Part shown: piece after piece, positions 36,152-47,052 of the stretch
Layout of the letters: every line of letters begins with the position of its first letter
Numbering within the stretch: the first letter of the stretch is position 1
From: Stomorhina lunata
Lineage: Eukaryota; Arthropoda; Insecta; Diptera; Rhiniidae
Direction: 5' to 3'
Assembly: GCA_933228675.1 (NCBI GenBank)
Contig: OW121743.1
Span: 83,824,759 to 83,888,758 of the forward strand
Length of the DNA stretch: 64,000 nt
Program-made: the position numbers and the translations under genes
Notes under the pieces: model-generated
Told to the model about the DNA's origin: nothing
Seen by the model: only the letters and a program-made list of their open reading frames with translations
The model's database searches: none

Positions 36152-38970
36152 CATAAATTTAACTTTTTTTTTTTTTTTTGTATATATATTATTTATTCAA
36201 AATTCTAATTTACAAATATAAGTTGGTCTCAGCGTCACTTGGACATAGTTGAGACGAGTTGGCAAAAAATATTACAATAAAAGTTTTATAATATTATTAA
36301 AGCGTAAAAATATATATACATTTTGAAGATAAAAAAATGAAAAGTAAAATGTATATGTATATGAATATAAGTATGTACAATACATTATGAAATGTTATAC
36401 TAGGAGCATTTCTAGGTTTTGAAATAAAAATTCTTTAATGGTTCTTTTAAATGTTGAAATTCTTTGTATATTTTTGAAATTTTCTGGAAGATTATTAAAC
36501 TCCACACTACCCGCATATTCAACTCTTTGCTTTGTTGTCTCTAGACGACATCTTACCGTTTTAAGGTTAGAACTGTTTCTTGTATTGTATAACGTTTGAT
36601 TTCTCGAGAAAGATATAGTGTGGTAACCGATATTATTTAAAGCCTTGAAAACGTATGTAAGCAGGCGCAATTTATATAATCCATAGACTGGTAAAATAGT
36701 TGTAGCTATATCTGTGTACAATGTTAACGTTGGAAAAAGTAAGGGCAAATTAAAGACAGATTTCAATGCTTTATTTTGACATCGCTGCAATGATCTCAAT
36801 TCTCTACTCTTTTTATAAGCATATATATTAGGTAAATAGATTAAATGGCTTTGAATCAATGACTGATATATTACAAATTTTGTACGTGTGTTAAATTTAT
36901 TTTTAAACTTATAAAGTAAACCAGTTGCAGAAACTATTTTTGATTTAAGGGTTTGTATATGAATATCCCAGGAAAGATTATTTTGTAAGTGCACTCCAAG
37001 AAATTTTGTTGACTGGATTTCAAAAATCTCGTTTCCATCCACATATATGCTAAAATCTTGTTCATGTACTAAGTGAGGTTTAAATCTTATTAGTTTGGTT
37101 TTTTGAGCATTAATGATCAATTTGTTGATTCTCATATACTCCACAATTATAGCTGCATCATATTCCATTTGAGTTTTGAGGACAGTTTCATGTTTATATG
37201 GATACAAGATACATATATCATCGGCAAACATCATTAGCTTCCCGAACAATGGTAAATTTTGCATATCATTTAAATAAATTGAAAAAAGTAATGGTCCCAA
37301 GACACTTCCTTGAGGAACTCCGAATTTGACAGTGCCTAAACTGCTTTTACAATTACTTATTTCGACATATTGTTGTCTGTTTTCTAAATAGCTTTTGATC
37401 AACAAAAGTGAGTTTTGATCCACTCCATAAAAGCTGAGTTTTTCAATCAATATTCGATGGTCAACAAGGTCAAATGCTTTTGTCAAATCGTAAAAAATAC
37501 AAGCCACGCCATTAAATCCATTATCTAAGCCCTCACAAATCCCATTAATTACATTAATTACAGCTTCTTCCGTGCCACTCCCTTTTTTGAAACCATACTG
37601 ATGCTTAAATAATAGATTGTTTTCTTCCATGTACGACAACAACTGTTTCTGCAGGATTTTTTCAAATATTTTATCAATTGTTGGTAACAAAGCTACTGGT
37701 CTGTATTTTTCTACCAGTGTAGTATTATTTTCTTTAGGTATTGGTACAATTTTTGCTACTTTTAATACATCCGGGTATAAAGATGTATCAATGACGTTGT
37801 TGAAAATTCTTAAAAGATAGGGTGTGATAAGATTATTTACTTTAAATAACATCTTGGGAGAGATTCCATCATGCCCGCAGCTCTTATTAACTTCAAGATT
37901 TGAAATAGTCTCATTTATTTCTACACAAGTTGAGCCTGTGAATTTAAATATACTTTGACACGAATTTAGAGTACGTAAATTGTTGCAAGAATCACCAGGC
38001 AAACATTCAATCTGTTCTCGTAAAGTTTTTGAAGATTCAATAAAATATCTGTTAAAAACATCGCTTTTTTTATCCTCATCAACTAGTTCTCCACTCTCAT
38101 CTTTCACATTTATTTCACATTTTTTATTCCGACCAAGATTTTCATTTAAAAATTTCCAGCATTTCTTAGGTTCCTGTTGCATTTGACATAAGTTATTATG
38201 ATAGTAGTTATTTAAACATTCTCTAGAAGCTTTTGTAATGATAGTGCTAATTCTCTTCAATCTACTTTCAACATTATACTTTCGTTTTCTTCTCAATTTT
38301 AGTAATTTCTTTTTATATTCTATTAAATTTTGCAAATTTTTATTCATCCAAGGATTCATTTCACTTCTTATCCACTTCTTTTCACTTTTTTGTGTTGTAG
38401 AATCTTTTGCTGCTTTTGAAATAATGTCAATAATTTTAGACATATCTTCCGATGAATTTCCTGTTTCTTGATATGTTTCCAAAAACTCATTTAGTTTTGT
38501 CTCGGCTAACTCATAATTACAACATTTTCTTATAGATTCAACATACTCGTAACTTCTCGGAGTTTGTGTTCTAATTTTGCATGATATTATATGATGATCA
38601 GTCAAATCACAGGCAATAGTATCTATAATGTTGTTATGTTTTATATTACTATAGACATGATCAATACATGTGCCAGATATAGGTCGTGTTATCAAAGTAT
38701 GACAATTTTGGTAACTAAATGTTGATAACAAATTACTCAGATCAGACGATAACGGATTTTGTAAAATATCAATATTTGAATCACAAAGAATAACACTGGG
38801 GTTTCTACCACACAATGCCAATAAATGTTCAATAAAATCAGAGAAATTTGTAAAACAGCATTTTTGGGACTTATAGAAGGATGTAATTTTAATCGTCAGC
38901 TGATTTAGTTATATAAACCCCATATTAACGTCTGTATTTAAAAATAAATTTCATAAATTTAACTTTTTTC
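36152..38970 (-). mobile_element. 5'-truncated LINE bounded by a target-site duplication
   Basis: A minus-strand non-LTR retrotransposon insertion. Matching direct repeats CATAAATTTAACTTTTTT lie at 36152-36169 and 38953-38970; 12 bp are unambiguous and the T-run could belong to the tail. On the plus strand the first copy runs into 16 T, the complement of the poly(A) tail, followed by a roughly 215-bp 3' UTR and the ORF. The 5' end lies inside the endonuclease domain, so the copy is truncated. The open RT frame suggests a young insertion. Confidence 0.9.
36395..38908 (-). CDS. LINE ORF2 remnant: endonuclease C-terminus plus reverse transcriptase
   Basis: Open reading frame of about 837 codons with no internal stop, read from just after a TAA at 38909-38911. 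The longest start-defined version begins with a TTG at 38821 (808 residues; numbering below uses that). The N-terminus is the end of an apurinic-type endonuclease: VILCDSNIDI near residues 10-19, IDHVYSN near 53-59 and LTDHHIISC near 72-80, corresponding to the family's GDFN and SDH motifs. The RT domain follows: VAKIVPIPKE, KYRPVALLP, FYDLTKAFD (catalytic D445), GVPQGSVLGP (from residue 501), FADD (532-535), KTKLIRF and KFLGVHL, then a thumb/C-terminal region. It would synthesise cDNA at a nicked target. The first endonuclease half is missing, so this copy cannot act alone. CR1/Jockey-like; exact clade uncertain. Confidence 0.93.
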   Translation of the reverse strand, partial: LNQLTIKITSFYKSQKCCFTNFSDFIEHLLALCGRNPSVILCDSNIDILQNPLSSDLSNLLSTFSYQNCHTLITRPISGTCIDHVYSNIKHNNIIDTIACDLTDHHIISCKIRTQTPRSYEYVESIRKCCNYELAETKLNEFLETYQETGNSSEDMSKIIDIISKAAKDSTTQKSEKKWIRSEMNPWMNKNLQNLIEYKKKLLKLRRKRKYNVESRLKRISTIITKASRECLNNYYHNNLCQMQQEPKKCWKFLNENLGRNKKCEINVKDESGELVDEDKKSDVFNRYFIESSKTLREQIECLPGDSCNNLRTLNSCQSIFKFTGSTCVEINETISNLEVNKSCGHDGISPKMLFKVNNLITPYLLRIFNNVIDTSLYPDVLKVAKIVPIPKENNTTLVEKYRPVALLPTIDKIFEKILQKQLLSYMEENNLLFKHQYGFKKGSGTEEAVINVINGICEGLDNGFNGVACIFYDLTKAFDLVDHRILIEKLSFYGVDQNSLLLIKSYLENRQQYVEISNCKSSLGTVKFGVPQGSVLGPLLFSIYLNDMQNLPLFGKLMMFADDICILYPYKHETVLKTQMEYDAAIIVEYMRINKLIINAQKTKLIRFKPHLVHEQDFSIYVDGNEIFEIQSTKFLGVHLQNNLSWDIHIQTLKSKIVSATGLLYKFKNKFNTRTKFVIYQSLIQSHLIYLPNIYAYKKSRELRSLQRCQNKALKSVFNLPLLFPTLTLYTDIATTILPVYGLYKLRLLTYVFKALNNIGYHTISFSRNQTLYNTRNSSNLKTVRCRLETTKQRVEYAGSVEFNNLPENFKNIQRISTFKRTIKEFLFQNLEMLLV

Positions 38971-39345
38971 TATTAATACGTTTCATGTCAGCCTTGGTGA
39001 ATCACCCTAATAATTTCACTCTTTATAAGTCTATACTTTATGTACTTTAAAACTTGTTAACAAATTCCATGTTGAACTTTAGCTTCTTCTTTTTTTCGAG
39101 CAGATTTCATGATAATAATAATTTTCAAAACTTTCAACTAACAACTATTTTTTGCATTTTGTCTGATACTTGCAAATATGGAATTTATATTTATCGAATA
39201 AAGTTTGTAAAACTTTTATTTTTGCATATTGGAAAATCAATATGAAGTTAAAGCTAAAATGTCTATAAAAAATGTATTTATGATAATGAGAAGAGATTTA
39301 AAAGTGTATTTTAGAAGATAAGGTGGAAAACATACAACTAATATT
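38971..39345. other. A+T-rich spacer
   Basis: Nothing recognised. It is the continuation of the LINE target sequence and leads to a rearranged DINE-1-like copy. Confidence 0.45.
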
Positions 39346-39990
39346 AAACAAGTTGGAAAGTAGCATAGTCGATCAAGCCAACCTTACGATTTCCTATTAT
39401 TTATAGGTGGAAAGGATATATTGGGTTTATGCTGATGTTTGTAATACATATAAATATTGGTCTGAGACCCACGTTTAAGTAGACCCATCGATTCAGAATC
39501 CCTCCCTGAGTTGTTTTTATTATGCCGGCTGGCTGGCTGGCCCGATATCCATGTATGCTTGTTATAAAATTTGCTGAAACTTGGCACAGACTCATATTTT
39601 GTCGCAAGAAAGATCCCTATACTTGTTGGACAACATCAGATCACTAATTCGAGTACCCGCCATATGAATGCTTTTCCGGAATAGAGTTTTTGGCCCTTTA
39701 GAGTATCAAATTTAGTTCTATTTTAGTAATATTCAGCATAAATATTTCTTATGGCAGCCTTTATTGATATTGCCAATTTTGTAGAAATCGGTTAATATTT
39801 GACCATACCTCCCATTCAAGACACATTCTCAAAAGTCTTTTAAATATCCAGAAAAACACAAAAATGCTTATAAATCTAAAGTCTGTCCTAATTAGTTTCC
39901 CATATCTGTAAGAGGACTTCTTAAATTTTACTGAAAATACAAAATTTCACTTAAGACATCCGAACACAAGATTTTCGTGTGATTTAAGGT
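39346..39990 (-). mobile_element. Rearranged, degenerate DINE-1-like element
   Basis: The first 50 bases are a forward terminus (AAACAAGTTGGAAAGTAGCA, then a hairpin region with GTCGATCAAGCC). They are followed directly by a reverse-oriented copy of the family starting ATAGGTGGAAAGGATATATT and passing through CTGAGACCCACG and GGCTGGCTGGC. A forward end is thus joined to a reverse element. Later blocks (ATTTGACCATACCTCCC) are decayed. Confidence 0.6.
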
Positions 39991-40814
39991 TTTAGAGTTA
40001 TTCATACCGAAATATAAATAGTTTTAAAAAAATTTAAACAGTTTTTATTAAATTGTAGTAGTGTATTGCACTAAGATCCCAATTTATTACATTTGTTTAT
40101 TATTGTAATAAATAGTTTTTTTGATAAAACCAAAATTTCATTTTTCAAAAAATTCATAAAAAATCGAAAATGGCAAAAACTTATCATATTTACTCGACGA
40201 TCGTATAACTATAAACATTCCAAGTCATATCAGATTTTTATTATGAAAACCAGTCGATTAGTAGAGATTTTATTAAGAACAACGTGGAAATACAAATATA
40301 TGTGACAGCGCATAGAGAAAGGGACCTACGCAAAACAGCGTATAGAGGAAGTCACCTACACAAAACAAGAGGTATTGACGGCCTACACGCATTTTTAAGT
40401 TTGATCAACACGTTCCTAATGTTATGAGATGTGTCGCTTTCAATACCAACACGTTTAGTTTTGTTACACCAAAGATGTACGCGTTTTAATCTTTAAAATG
40501 GCTCTCCTGAACAAAGCCTTTAGGCCCCTTATATCGAAAAAAAATTACAATATTATCTCGAAAAAATTGTAATTAGATTAAGGCCACAATTTTCAAGATA
40601 CTTTCATAAGACTTGACATAAAATGAAATTTTGGGGTACACCCCAAACAATTTTTTACGTTTCTCAAAAAAAAAAAAAAAACAATTTTGCCTTTTGATCT
40701 CAATGAATTTTCAAGATCCATTCATGACAGGACAAAGCATGTTAAAAGTTAAAAAAAATTGTAAAAATTTCTGGAATTCCTCCTAAAAAATGTTCTTGTC
40801 GTAATATAGTTTTA
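39991..40814. other. A+T-rich DNA with a small 30-bp duplication
   Basis: Two tandem 30-bp copies (GCGCATAGAG... at 40308 and GCGTATAGAG... at 40338) are more GC-rich than the surroundings. Nothing else was recognised. Confidence 0.5.
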
Positions 40815-41085
40815 GGTTACTCGAAGCCACAGTTTGGCTTTTATCTGTATAAAATTTGGCACAAATTTGATATTGCGACCATTCGATTTTAAATTTACCA
40901 AAATCTGTTCGGGTACCTCTTATATGTCTTACTTATTGGAATTCGGATTTTGGTATATTCTTATGAAATTTATGAGAAATATTGCTTATATAAACAGAAA
41001 TGACTGTACTAAATTTTGTTAAAATCGGTTCATTATTTCGGGTACCTGTCTTAGGTCTCACTTACCGGTATAAAGATTTTGAACA
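40815..41085 (-). mobile_element. Degenerate DINE-1-like fragment
   Basis: Retains GGTACCTCTTATATGTCTTAC and GGTACCTGTCTTAGGTCTCA, two versions of the GGTACCTCCCATAGGTCCCA block seen at 27.78 kb, plus AAATCGGTTCA. No ends are preserved. Confidence 0.55.
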
Positions 41086-42830
41086 AAAAATTCAGTATAT
41101 CTTTAATTTAAATTTAGAAGAAATGTGATTCCAATAAAATTTGATATACTGACCAATAGTTGCATAAAACTTCTCTATTCTAAATTTAGTCGTCATTTGT
41201 TTCCCGTTGCGGGGTTATATGGGAGCTCTAACTAAATGTGAACCGATTTCGTCCATTTTCAGTACACATTTTCTGTTACATATCAAAAATACTTTTGTAC
41301 AATCTTGTCTCTCTAGCTCTTGTAGTTAAGCAGCTATCGCACTTTTATCTGACGGACATAAACCGACTTTCCTTTTTGTATTTTCGTAAGTTTTTTATAT
41401 GGGAGCTATGGTCAAATTGTTGATAAAAAACAATACAGAAAAATATTTGATAAAAAAAAAAAATTTCTATAAAAAAATTTTTGTTCAAAAATTTTCTATA
41501 GAAAAGTTTTTGATAAAATATTTTCTGTAGAAAATTTTTTGAAAAAAAAATTTTCATAGAAAAATGTATGTAAGAAAATTTTCTAAAGAAGAATTTTTAA
41601 TAAACAAATTTTCTTTAAAAAAATTTTCTGTAGAAACATTTTTGATAAAGAAAAATTTTTGATAAACAAATCTTCTATAGAAAAATTTTTGATAAAAAAA
41701 TTTTCTGTAGAAAAATTTTTGATAAGAAAATTTTCTATAGAAAAATTTTTAATAAAAAAAATTTCTCTAGAAAAATTTTTGAAAAAAAAATTTTCTATAA
41801 AAATATTTTCTATAAAAAAATTTTCTATAAAAAAATTTTCTATAAAAAAATTTTCAATAATTTTTCTATAGAAACATTTTTTATCAAATTTTTATATTAG
41901 AAATTTTCCAATTTTGTACTAAAAATTTTGTATATAAAAATTTTATATTGAAAACTTTTTATAGAAAAATTTTATGTTTGAAATTTTTTATGAGAAAATT
42001 TTGTATTGAAAATATTCTATAGAAAAATTTTATATTAGAAATTTTCTATGATAAAATTTTCTATAGAAAAATTTTGTATTGAAAATTTTCTATAGAAAAA
42101 TTTTATATTGAAAATTTTTTATCGCAAAATTTTATGTTAGAAATTTTCTATGAGAAAATTTTCTATAGACAAATTTTGTATTGAAAATTTTCTATAGAAA
42201 AATTTTGTATTAGAAATTTTCTATGAGAAAATTTTATATAGAAAAATTTTGTATTGAAAATTGTAACAAAATTCTGCACACTGGCTGGCATTCACATAAG
42301 ACTTCCTTTTGTAAAATTTTGTTGCGGTAGCCTTTTTCATTAAGGCGCTATCGCGCTTTTATCTGACGGACAGATGGACATAAACCGACTTTCCTTTTTG
42401 TATTTTTGTGTTTCCGTAAGTTTTTCATATGGTAGCTATGGTCAAATGGTGACCGATTGTAACAAAATTCTGCACACTGGCTGGTATCCACATAAGACTT
42501 AATTGTGCTAAATTTAGTGGCCAAAGCTATTACAGTTTATCATTTATTGGCATTTGAGTATATTTCAGGTGAAATTAGGGCTGTTTTCGTAAGTTTTTTG
42601 TATGGGAGCTATGGTTAAATGTGAACTGATTTCGATGAAATTTTATATGCTGCATAGTGCTTATGTAGAACTTCTAGATACCAAATTTTGTCATCATAGT
42701 TGTTATAATTTATTAGCAAATAAGCGATTAGCCTAGACGAGGTTATACGGGAGGTTATATGGTCAAATGTAAACCGATTTTGCCCGATTTCAATACCAAA
42801 ATTTTCCAAGAATCATATGTAAACCATAAA
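41086..42830 (+). mobile_element. DINE-like subfamily 2 element carrying a satellite array inside
   Basis: The reverse complement of the 24-25.5 kb element. Blocks in order: TTTAGTCGTCAT, TATGGGAGCTCTAAC, TTTTATCTGACGGACATAAA, ATGGGAGCTATGGTCAAATT, then 845 bp of group II satellite, then TGTAACAAAATTCTGCACAC, a second CTGACGGACAGATGGACATAAA block, the uninterrupted GGTCAAATGGTGACCGATTG junction, and finally GATTAGCCTAGACGAGGTTA. The internal duplication matches the one in the 24 kb copy. The intact second unit shows what the first looked like before satellite appeared within it. Confidence 0.75.
41420..42264 (+). repeat. Group II satellite array inside a DINE-like element
   Basis: About 28 monomers of about 29-31 bp. 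The left half carries TTTTCTATAGAAAAATTTTT with GATAAAA spacers, and the right half carries TTTTGTATTGAAAATTTTCT. The same left-to-right change of spacer is seen in the array at 44.35-47.05 kb, so the two arrays are close relatives. Confidence 0.88.
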
Positions 42831-44025
42831 ATTGAATTTTGTTAAATATTGTAATTAAAACCCAATGCTAATAACACAGTCTCTTCAAAGAAATTTAAAA
42901 TCCGAATCTTGATTTCATTACTCGAACAATAATTTTAATAATAATTCGAACATTCTCGTAATTAATAAAGATATGATACAATAACTAAAAATGATAAGGT
43001 CTTTTGCAAATTAGATTGGTAAGAAGAAGTAATAAAGGAAGAATAGTCAAAATTGATGAATTGATATATTAAACAATATTGCGTCTTCAATTGAGCCCCA
43101 AATAAAATTATAGCAATATTATTGAGACATTTCTTCTTAATATTTCACCTTTTTTACATATAATCTTTTTTTACATCTAAATAGTATTAAGTTATCTTTA
43201 ATTCTTAAAACACTTATGTTTCCACTAAGAAAATTAAATAAAGCACTTAACGTCTACTTACATTGACTTTGATTGTTGGCGAACTTAAGAATCTGCAAAG
43301 AAAACCAAAATTAAGTTAATTTCTTTTCAAGCGTAAATAAATATTATTATAATATTAAAATCAGTTCGACATAGAAAGAGAAACCATAAATAATAACCAA
43401 AATTTAGTGGCATTAGGCAAATCTGTGGCATTTAAAGGCAAACGCAATCCCCTTTTACCCAAATAGTAGAAAGGAAAAATCATATGCATGAACATGTATG
43501 TATCATGTAAAAAAAGTGGCCTTTAGGCATTTAATATTCTTATATCCTAAAATCTATACAATACTTACAAGAGTTCTAACAAAAGGCATAAAATATGGCA
43601 AATAGAAAGAATATAACATATAATATATTGTATTTTTGTATGTAGAATAACCCAACATAAATAAATCACATTTAGTTATAAATTCACAATACATTCAATG
43701 TAAGCGACAACAAAAGAAACAAGGACGAATTCACTCAAACACATATACACACACACAAACACTATATAAAGATTCAATATGATACATGTGTGTAAAGCTT
43801 TCAATTCAAAACGAGGTCAGCTTGAAATGTTAGTTATATTGTAGATTTTAGGATTATTTAGAAGGCAAGAACGATGTTCCATTATCAACAAAGATAAAAA
43901 TAGCCTATGCAAAGCAAGCATTCTTAAAAAATTCTGGAGATCTCCAAATATCTCTACTAACACTAAAATTAAAAATTTTAATACCAGTTTTAAAGTCGTG
44001 CTCTTAAATCGAGATACAAGCCCAT
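42831..44025. other. A+T-rich DNA, no gene recognised
   Basis: Contains an ACACACACAAACAC-type short stretch near 43745. The 85-codon minus frame 43817-44074 runs out of the boundary module and has no recognisable domain. Confidence 0.45.
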
Positions 44026-44345
44026 ACCACCAGTAGCCGGTGTTTTTTTTTTTTTTCGTAAATACCATGATCATTAATGAAACTCGTGAAAATGAGTATT
44101 AAAATCATTCAGTTGGAATTTCGATGTTAACAGAGTTGGTTGGTTAAAGAAAAGACAAAAACAAAATAGGCAAGAAACAAATCAAAATCTAATTTATAGC
44201 AACAAAATATATGGTTCGAGAGAACAAAGAAATATAATCTCGAACATTGTTGCCACGACATTATTATTTGTGTAAACAATGGGAATATTTTTGTAAATAT
44301 TGGGAATATTTTTCAAAACTGAAATAAATACTAATATTAAAAAAT
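44026..44345 (-). repeat. Satellite boundary module, inverted copy
   Basis: About 320 bp that is the reverse complement of 50591-50940. Shared strings include AACCAACCAACTCTG, CCAACTGAATGATTTTAATA, TCGAGATTATATTTCTTTGT (as TCGAGATTATATTTTTTTGT in the other copy) and ATTCCCAATATTTACAAAAA. It lies at the outer (left) edge of a group II array. Confidence 0.85.
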
Positions 44346-47052
44346 TTTATATTTTTATACTTTTTTTAAGATATTTTCAATACAAAAATTTTTTTATAGA
44401 AAAATTTTTAATAAAATTATTTTTCTTTGGGAAATTGTTCGATAAAAATTATATTTTATACAAAGTATTTCGATAACAATGTTTTTCTGTAAAAATTTTC
44501 AATAAAAATATTTTTATATCAAAAAATTTTCCACTCTTCTATTAAAAAATTTTTGATTATAAAATTTTCTATAAAATTTTCTAAAGAAAAATTTTCTGTA
44601 AAAAATTGTTGATAAAAACAGTACAGAAAAATTTTTGATAAAAAAATGTTCTATAAAACATTTTAGTTCAAAAATTTTCTATACAAAAATTTTTGATAAA
44701 ATATTTTCTATAAAAAAATTTTGAAAAAAAAAAATTCCATAGAAAAATTTTTGAAAAAAAATTTCCATAGAAAAATTTATGTAAGAAAATTTTCTAAAGA
44801 AGAATTTTTGATAAACAAATCTTCTATAAAAAAAATTTTTGATAAAAAAAATTTTCTGTAGAAAAATTTTTGATCAAAAAAAAATTTCGTTAAAAAAATT
44901 TTTGATAAGAAAATTTTCTATAGAAAAATTTTTGATAAAAAAAATTTTCTGTAGAAAAATTTTTGATCAAAAAAAAATTTCGTTAAAAAAATTTTTGATA
45001 AGAAAATTTTCTATAGAAAAATTTTTGATAAGAAAATTTTCTATAGGAAATTTTGTTTCAAAAAAAATTTTCTATAGAAAAATTTTTGATAAAAAAATTT
45101 TCTTTAGGAAATTTTGTTTCAAAAATTTTTCTATAGAAAAATTGTTTTCAATTTTTTTATTAGAAATTTTCCATAGAAAAATTTTGTAATAAACATTACT
45201 GTATAAAAACTTTATATTGAAAATTTTTTTAAAGAAAAATTTTATGTTTGAAAATTTTATGAAAAAGTTTTCCATAGAAAAATTTTGTATTGAAAATTTC
45301 TATAGAAAAATTTTGTATTGAAAATTTCTATAGAAATATTTTATATTAAAAATTTTTTATAAAAAAATTTGATATGAAAAATTTTCTATGAGAATATTTT
45401 CTATAGAAAAATTTTGTATCGAAAATTTTCTATAGAAAAATTTTGTATCGAAAATTTTATATTAAAAATTTTTTATAGAAAACTTTTGTATTGAAAATTT
45501 CTAAACAAAAATTTCATATTAAAAATTTTCTATAAAAAAATTTTATATTATAAATTTTCTATGAGAAAATTTTCTATAGAAAAATTTTGTATCGAAAATT
45601 TTCTATTGAAAATTTTTTTATAGAAAAATTTTATGTTAGAAATTTTCTATGAGAAAATTTTCTATAGAAAAATTTTGTATTGAAAATTTTCTATGAGAAA
45701 ATTTTCAATAGAAAAATTTTGTATTGAAATTTTCTATAGAAAAATTTTGTATTAAAAATTTTCCATAGAAAAATTTTATATTAGAAATTTTCTATGGAAG
45801 AAAAATTTTGTATCAGAAATTTTCTATGAAAATTTTTTTTTTTCAATAGAAAATTATAAATTTTGTATGATAAAATTTTCTATAGAAAAATTTTTTATTG
45901 AAAATTTCTATAGAAAAATTTTATATTAAAAATTTTCTATAAAAAAATTTTATATGAGAAATTTAATATGAGAAAATTTTCTATAGAAAAATTTTATATT
46001 AGAAATTTTCTATTAGAAATATTTTGAAATTTTTTTATAGAAAAATTTAATGGCAGAAATTTTCTATGAGTAAATTTTCTGCAGAAAAAGTTTGTGTTGA
46101 AAATTTTCTATAGAAAAATTTTATATTAGAAATTTTTTATGGAAAAATTTTGTATTAGAAATTTTCTATGGAAAAATTTTTTATTGAAAATTTCTAAAAA
46201 AGAATTTTATATTACAAAATTTTCTATAGAAAAATTGTATATGAGAAGTTTTCTATAGAAAATTAAAAATTTTCTATAGAAAAATTTTGTATTAGAAATT
46301 TTCTATTCGAAAATTTTGTGTTTTAAATTTTTCTATAGAAAAATTTTATATTAGAAATTTTCTATGAGAAAATTTTCTATAGAAAAATTTCCTATAGAAA
46401 AATTTTATATTGAAAATTTTCTATAGAAAAATTTAATATTGAAAATTTTTTGTAGAAAAATTTTATGTCAGAAATTTTTTATGAGAAAATTTTCTTTTCC
46501 ATTGAAAATTAGAAATTTTCTATTATAAAATTTTCTTAGAAAAATTTTGTATTGAAAATTTCTATAAAAAAATTTTCTATAAAAAAATTTTATATGAGAA
46601 ATTTTCTATGAGAAAATTTTCTATTGAAAAACTTCGTGTTGAAAACTTTCTATAGAAAAGTTTTGTATTGAAAATTTTTTATAGAAAAATTTTATATTAG
46701 AAATTTTCTATGAGAAAATTTTCTAGAGAAAAATTTTGTATTGAAAATCTCTATAGAAAAATTGTATATTAAAAATTTTCTATAAAAAAATTTTATATGA
46801 GAAATTTTCTATGAGAAAATTTTCTATAGAAAAATTTGATATTAGAATTTTTCTATTAGAAAAATTTGTATTGAAATTTTTCTATAGAAAAATTTCATAT
46901 TAGAAATTTGCTATGAGAAAATTTTCTATAGAAAAATTTAGTATTGAAAATTTTCTAAAGTAATATTTTATAGTAGAAAAATTTTGTATTAAAAATTTCT
47001 TATAGAAAAATTTTATATTGAAAATTTTCTATGGAAAAATTTTATATTGAGC
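44346..47052 (+). repeat. Group II satellite array, about 29-31-bp monomer
   Basis: About 90 monomers around TTTTCTATAGAAAAATTTT. The first 800 bases use GATAAAA or GATAAGA spacers. The remainder alternates TTTTGTATTGAAAATTTTCT and TTATATTAGAAATTTTCTAT. At 44839-45010 a roughly 95-bp block (three monomers, with GATCAAAAAAAAATTTCG) is duplicated in tandem. Confidence 0.92.

Noticed and set aside
44839..45189. 116-codon Lys/Ile/Phe-rich frame as a gene
   Set aside because: Satellite read-through over a few monomers in a 29-31-bp array; no start context or domain.
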